DNA from: JBBEBE01 sp040882505
Lineage (GTDB): Bacteria > Bacteroidota > Rhodothermia > Balneolales > Balneolaceae
Assembly (NCBI GenBank): GCA_040882505.1
Contig: JBBEBE010000008.1
Coordinates: forward strand, 248,001 to 312,000
Direction of reading: 5' to 3'
DNA length: 64,000 bases
Part shown: positions 63,431-64,000 of the stretch, one piece after another
Position numbering within the stretch: position 1 is the stretch's first letter
Layout: each line of letters begins with the position of its first letter
The notes under the pieces: generated by a model
The model's input: the letters and a program-made list of their open reading frames with translations, nothing else
Databases searched by the model: none
What the model was told of the DNA's origin: nothing
Program-made: the position numbers and the translations under genes

Positions 63431-64000
63431 CTATTTGGGAGGAAAAAGTTCGTATTCAAGTAGCCGGCACTCGATCGTCGAGTTGAACAAGCGGGTTCGA
63501 CTGCTGGTTCGAAGGCCGACGGACTTGGCCAGGTCCAGGTTTCCGGTGAAGATGTAGCCGGTCTTTCCACCCCCTTTCTTTTTCATGAAATCCCCGATAC
63601 TTCGGTAGAGGGGATGGAGCGAGTCGGGGTTGTCCATTCGCTCTCCATAGGGAGGATTAAAGAGAAGAATTCCCTCCCCATCGGGAATGGGGGTCTTCTT
63701 GAAGTCACATACCTGAAATTCAATCAGGTGATCCACTCCGGCTGTGCGGGCATTCTTCTGAGCGGCATGGACCATGTCCGGATCTTGATCGGTTGCAATA
63801 AACCGTCCTTTTGGTTCCCGAATCACACCTTGCCGAGCCTCTGCCCGGATGGCATTGTATGTGTCTTCGTTGAACCCTTTCAGATGCATGAACCCAAAAT
63901 CGTGTCGCAGCGATGCAGGAGGGCGATTCATGGCCATCATGAGTCCCTCCAGGAGCAGTGTTCCGCTCCCGCACATTGGATTGATCAAATGCATACCGGG
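63431..64000 (-). CDS. RlmL/RlmK-like 23S rRNA guanine methyltransferase (5' partial)
   Basis: The visible 189 residues are the C-terminal SAM domain of the THUMP-containing RlmL/RlmK-like family: INPMCGSGTLLLEGLMMA, ATDQDPDMVHAAQKNA, ILLFNPPYGERMDN with the catalytic NPPYG motif, and GYIFTGNLDLAKSVGLR. These enzymes make N2-methylguanosine in 23S rRNA. The gene continues past the right edge of the window; the THUMP domain should lie there. It converges with the O-methyltransferase, 34 bases apart. Confidence 0.9.
   Translation of the reverse strand, partial: PGMHLINPMCGSGTLLLEGLMMAMNRPPASLRHDFGFMHLKGFNEDTYNAIRAEARQGVIREPKGRFIATDQDPDMVHAAQKNARTAGVDHLIEFQVCDFKKTPIPDGEGILLFNPPYGERMDNPDSLHPLYRSIGDFMKKKGGGKTGYIFTGNLDLAKSVGLRTSSRTRLFNSTIECRLLEYELFPPK

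Noticed and set aside
1..64000. CRISPR arrays, rRNA genes, tRNA genes and insertion sequences
   Set aside because: No regularly spaced repeats, conserved rRNA blocks, tRNA cloverleafs or transposase frames were seen on either strand.

Overview
The window reads as a chromosomal segment of a Gram-negative bacterium of the Bacteroidota/FCB group, most likely Balneolota or Rhodothermota. Support comes from TonB-dependent receptors with carboxypeptidase-regulatory-like N-terminal domains, an atpD-atpC pair separated from the other ATP synthase genes, many lipoproteins, several starts without a Shine-Dalgarno sequence, and a pilin-like protein beginning MGQQQLLL (a start I recall from these phyla but could not check). 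There are no rRNA or tRNA genes, no CRISPR array and no recognisable insertion sequence.

Layout. 0-9.5 kb: a surface-polysaccharide region with a degenerate sigma-54-activator-like AAA+ protein, a polyprenyl-phosphate sugar-1-phosphate transferase fused to a membrane/nucleotide-binding module, two paralogous GH5 hydrolases flanking an intact sigma-54 activator, an RCC1-propeller lipoprotein behind a good -24/-12 promoter, and a winged-helix protein. 9.8-16 kb: a tightly packed uptake/catabolism operon (AhpD-like protein, TonB receptor, MFS transporter, secreted amidohydrolase). 16-21.7 kb: stress genes (SEC-C peptide, CsbD, coiled-coil lipoprotein, katG) and a methyltransferase/ATP-grasp fusion. 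22-25.7 kb: DEAD-box helicase, YbdG-like MscS channel, EamA transporter. 25.8-32 kb: a cobalamin riboswitch followed by metE-nrdB-nrdA, in which NrdB carries the class Ic (Phe for radical Tyr) signature. 32-36.3 kb: a metal-uptake-like cluster on the minus strand (Cys-motif small protein, TonB receptor, PepSY membrane protein). 37-39.8 kb: membrane proteins and a pilin-like unit preceded by a second -24/-12 promoter. 39.9-47.4 kb: an SLC12-type transporter, then an accessory block of small VOC, DinB, DUF1801, DUF4256, ArsR/AHSA1, GlxA and DoxX genes, several of them truncated. 47.5-49.4 kb: a DrrAB-like ABC exporter. 49.4-64 kb: mostly housekeeping (beta-lactamase-like hydrolase, SGNH hydrolase, mscL, mtgA, nfo, MgtC/DUF4010, valS, rsmB, atpDC, acyltransferase, O-methyltransferase, 3' end of an rlmL-like gene).

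How the parts fit. The two -24/-12 promoters and the two activator-like proteins point to a sigma-54 regulon for cell-surface functions. The B12 riboswitch appears to control both a B12-independent methionine synthase and a B12-independent ribonucleotide reductase as one transcription unit. The accessory block at 39.9-47.4 kb looks like a decaying gene neighbourhood.
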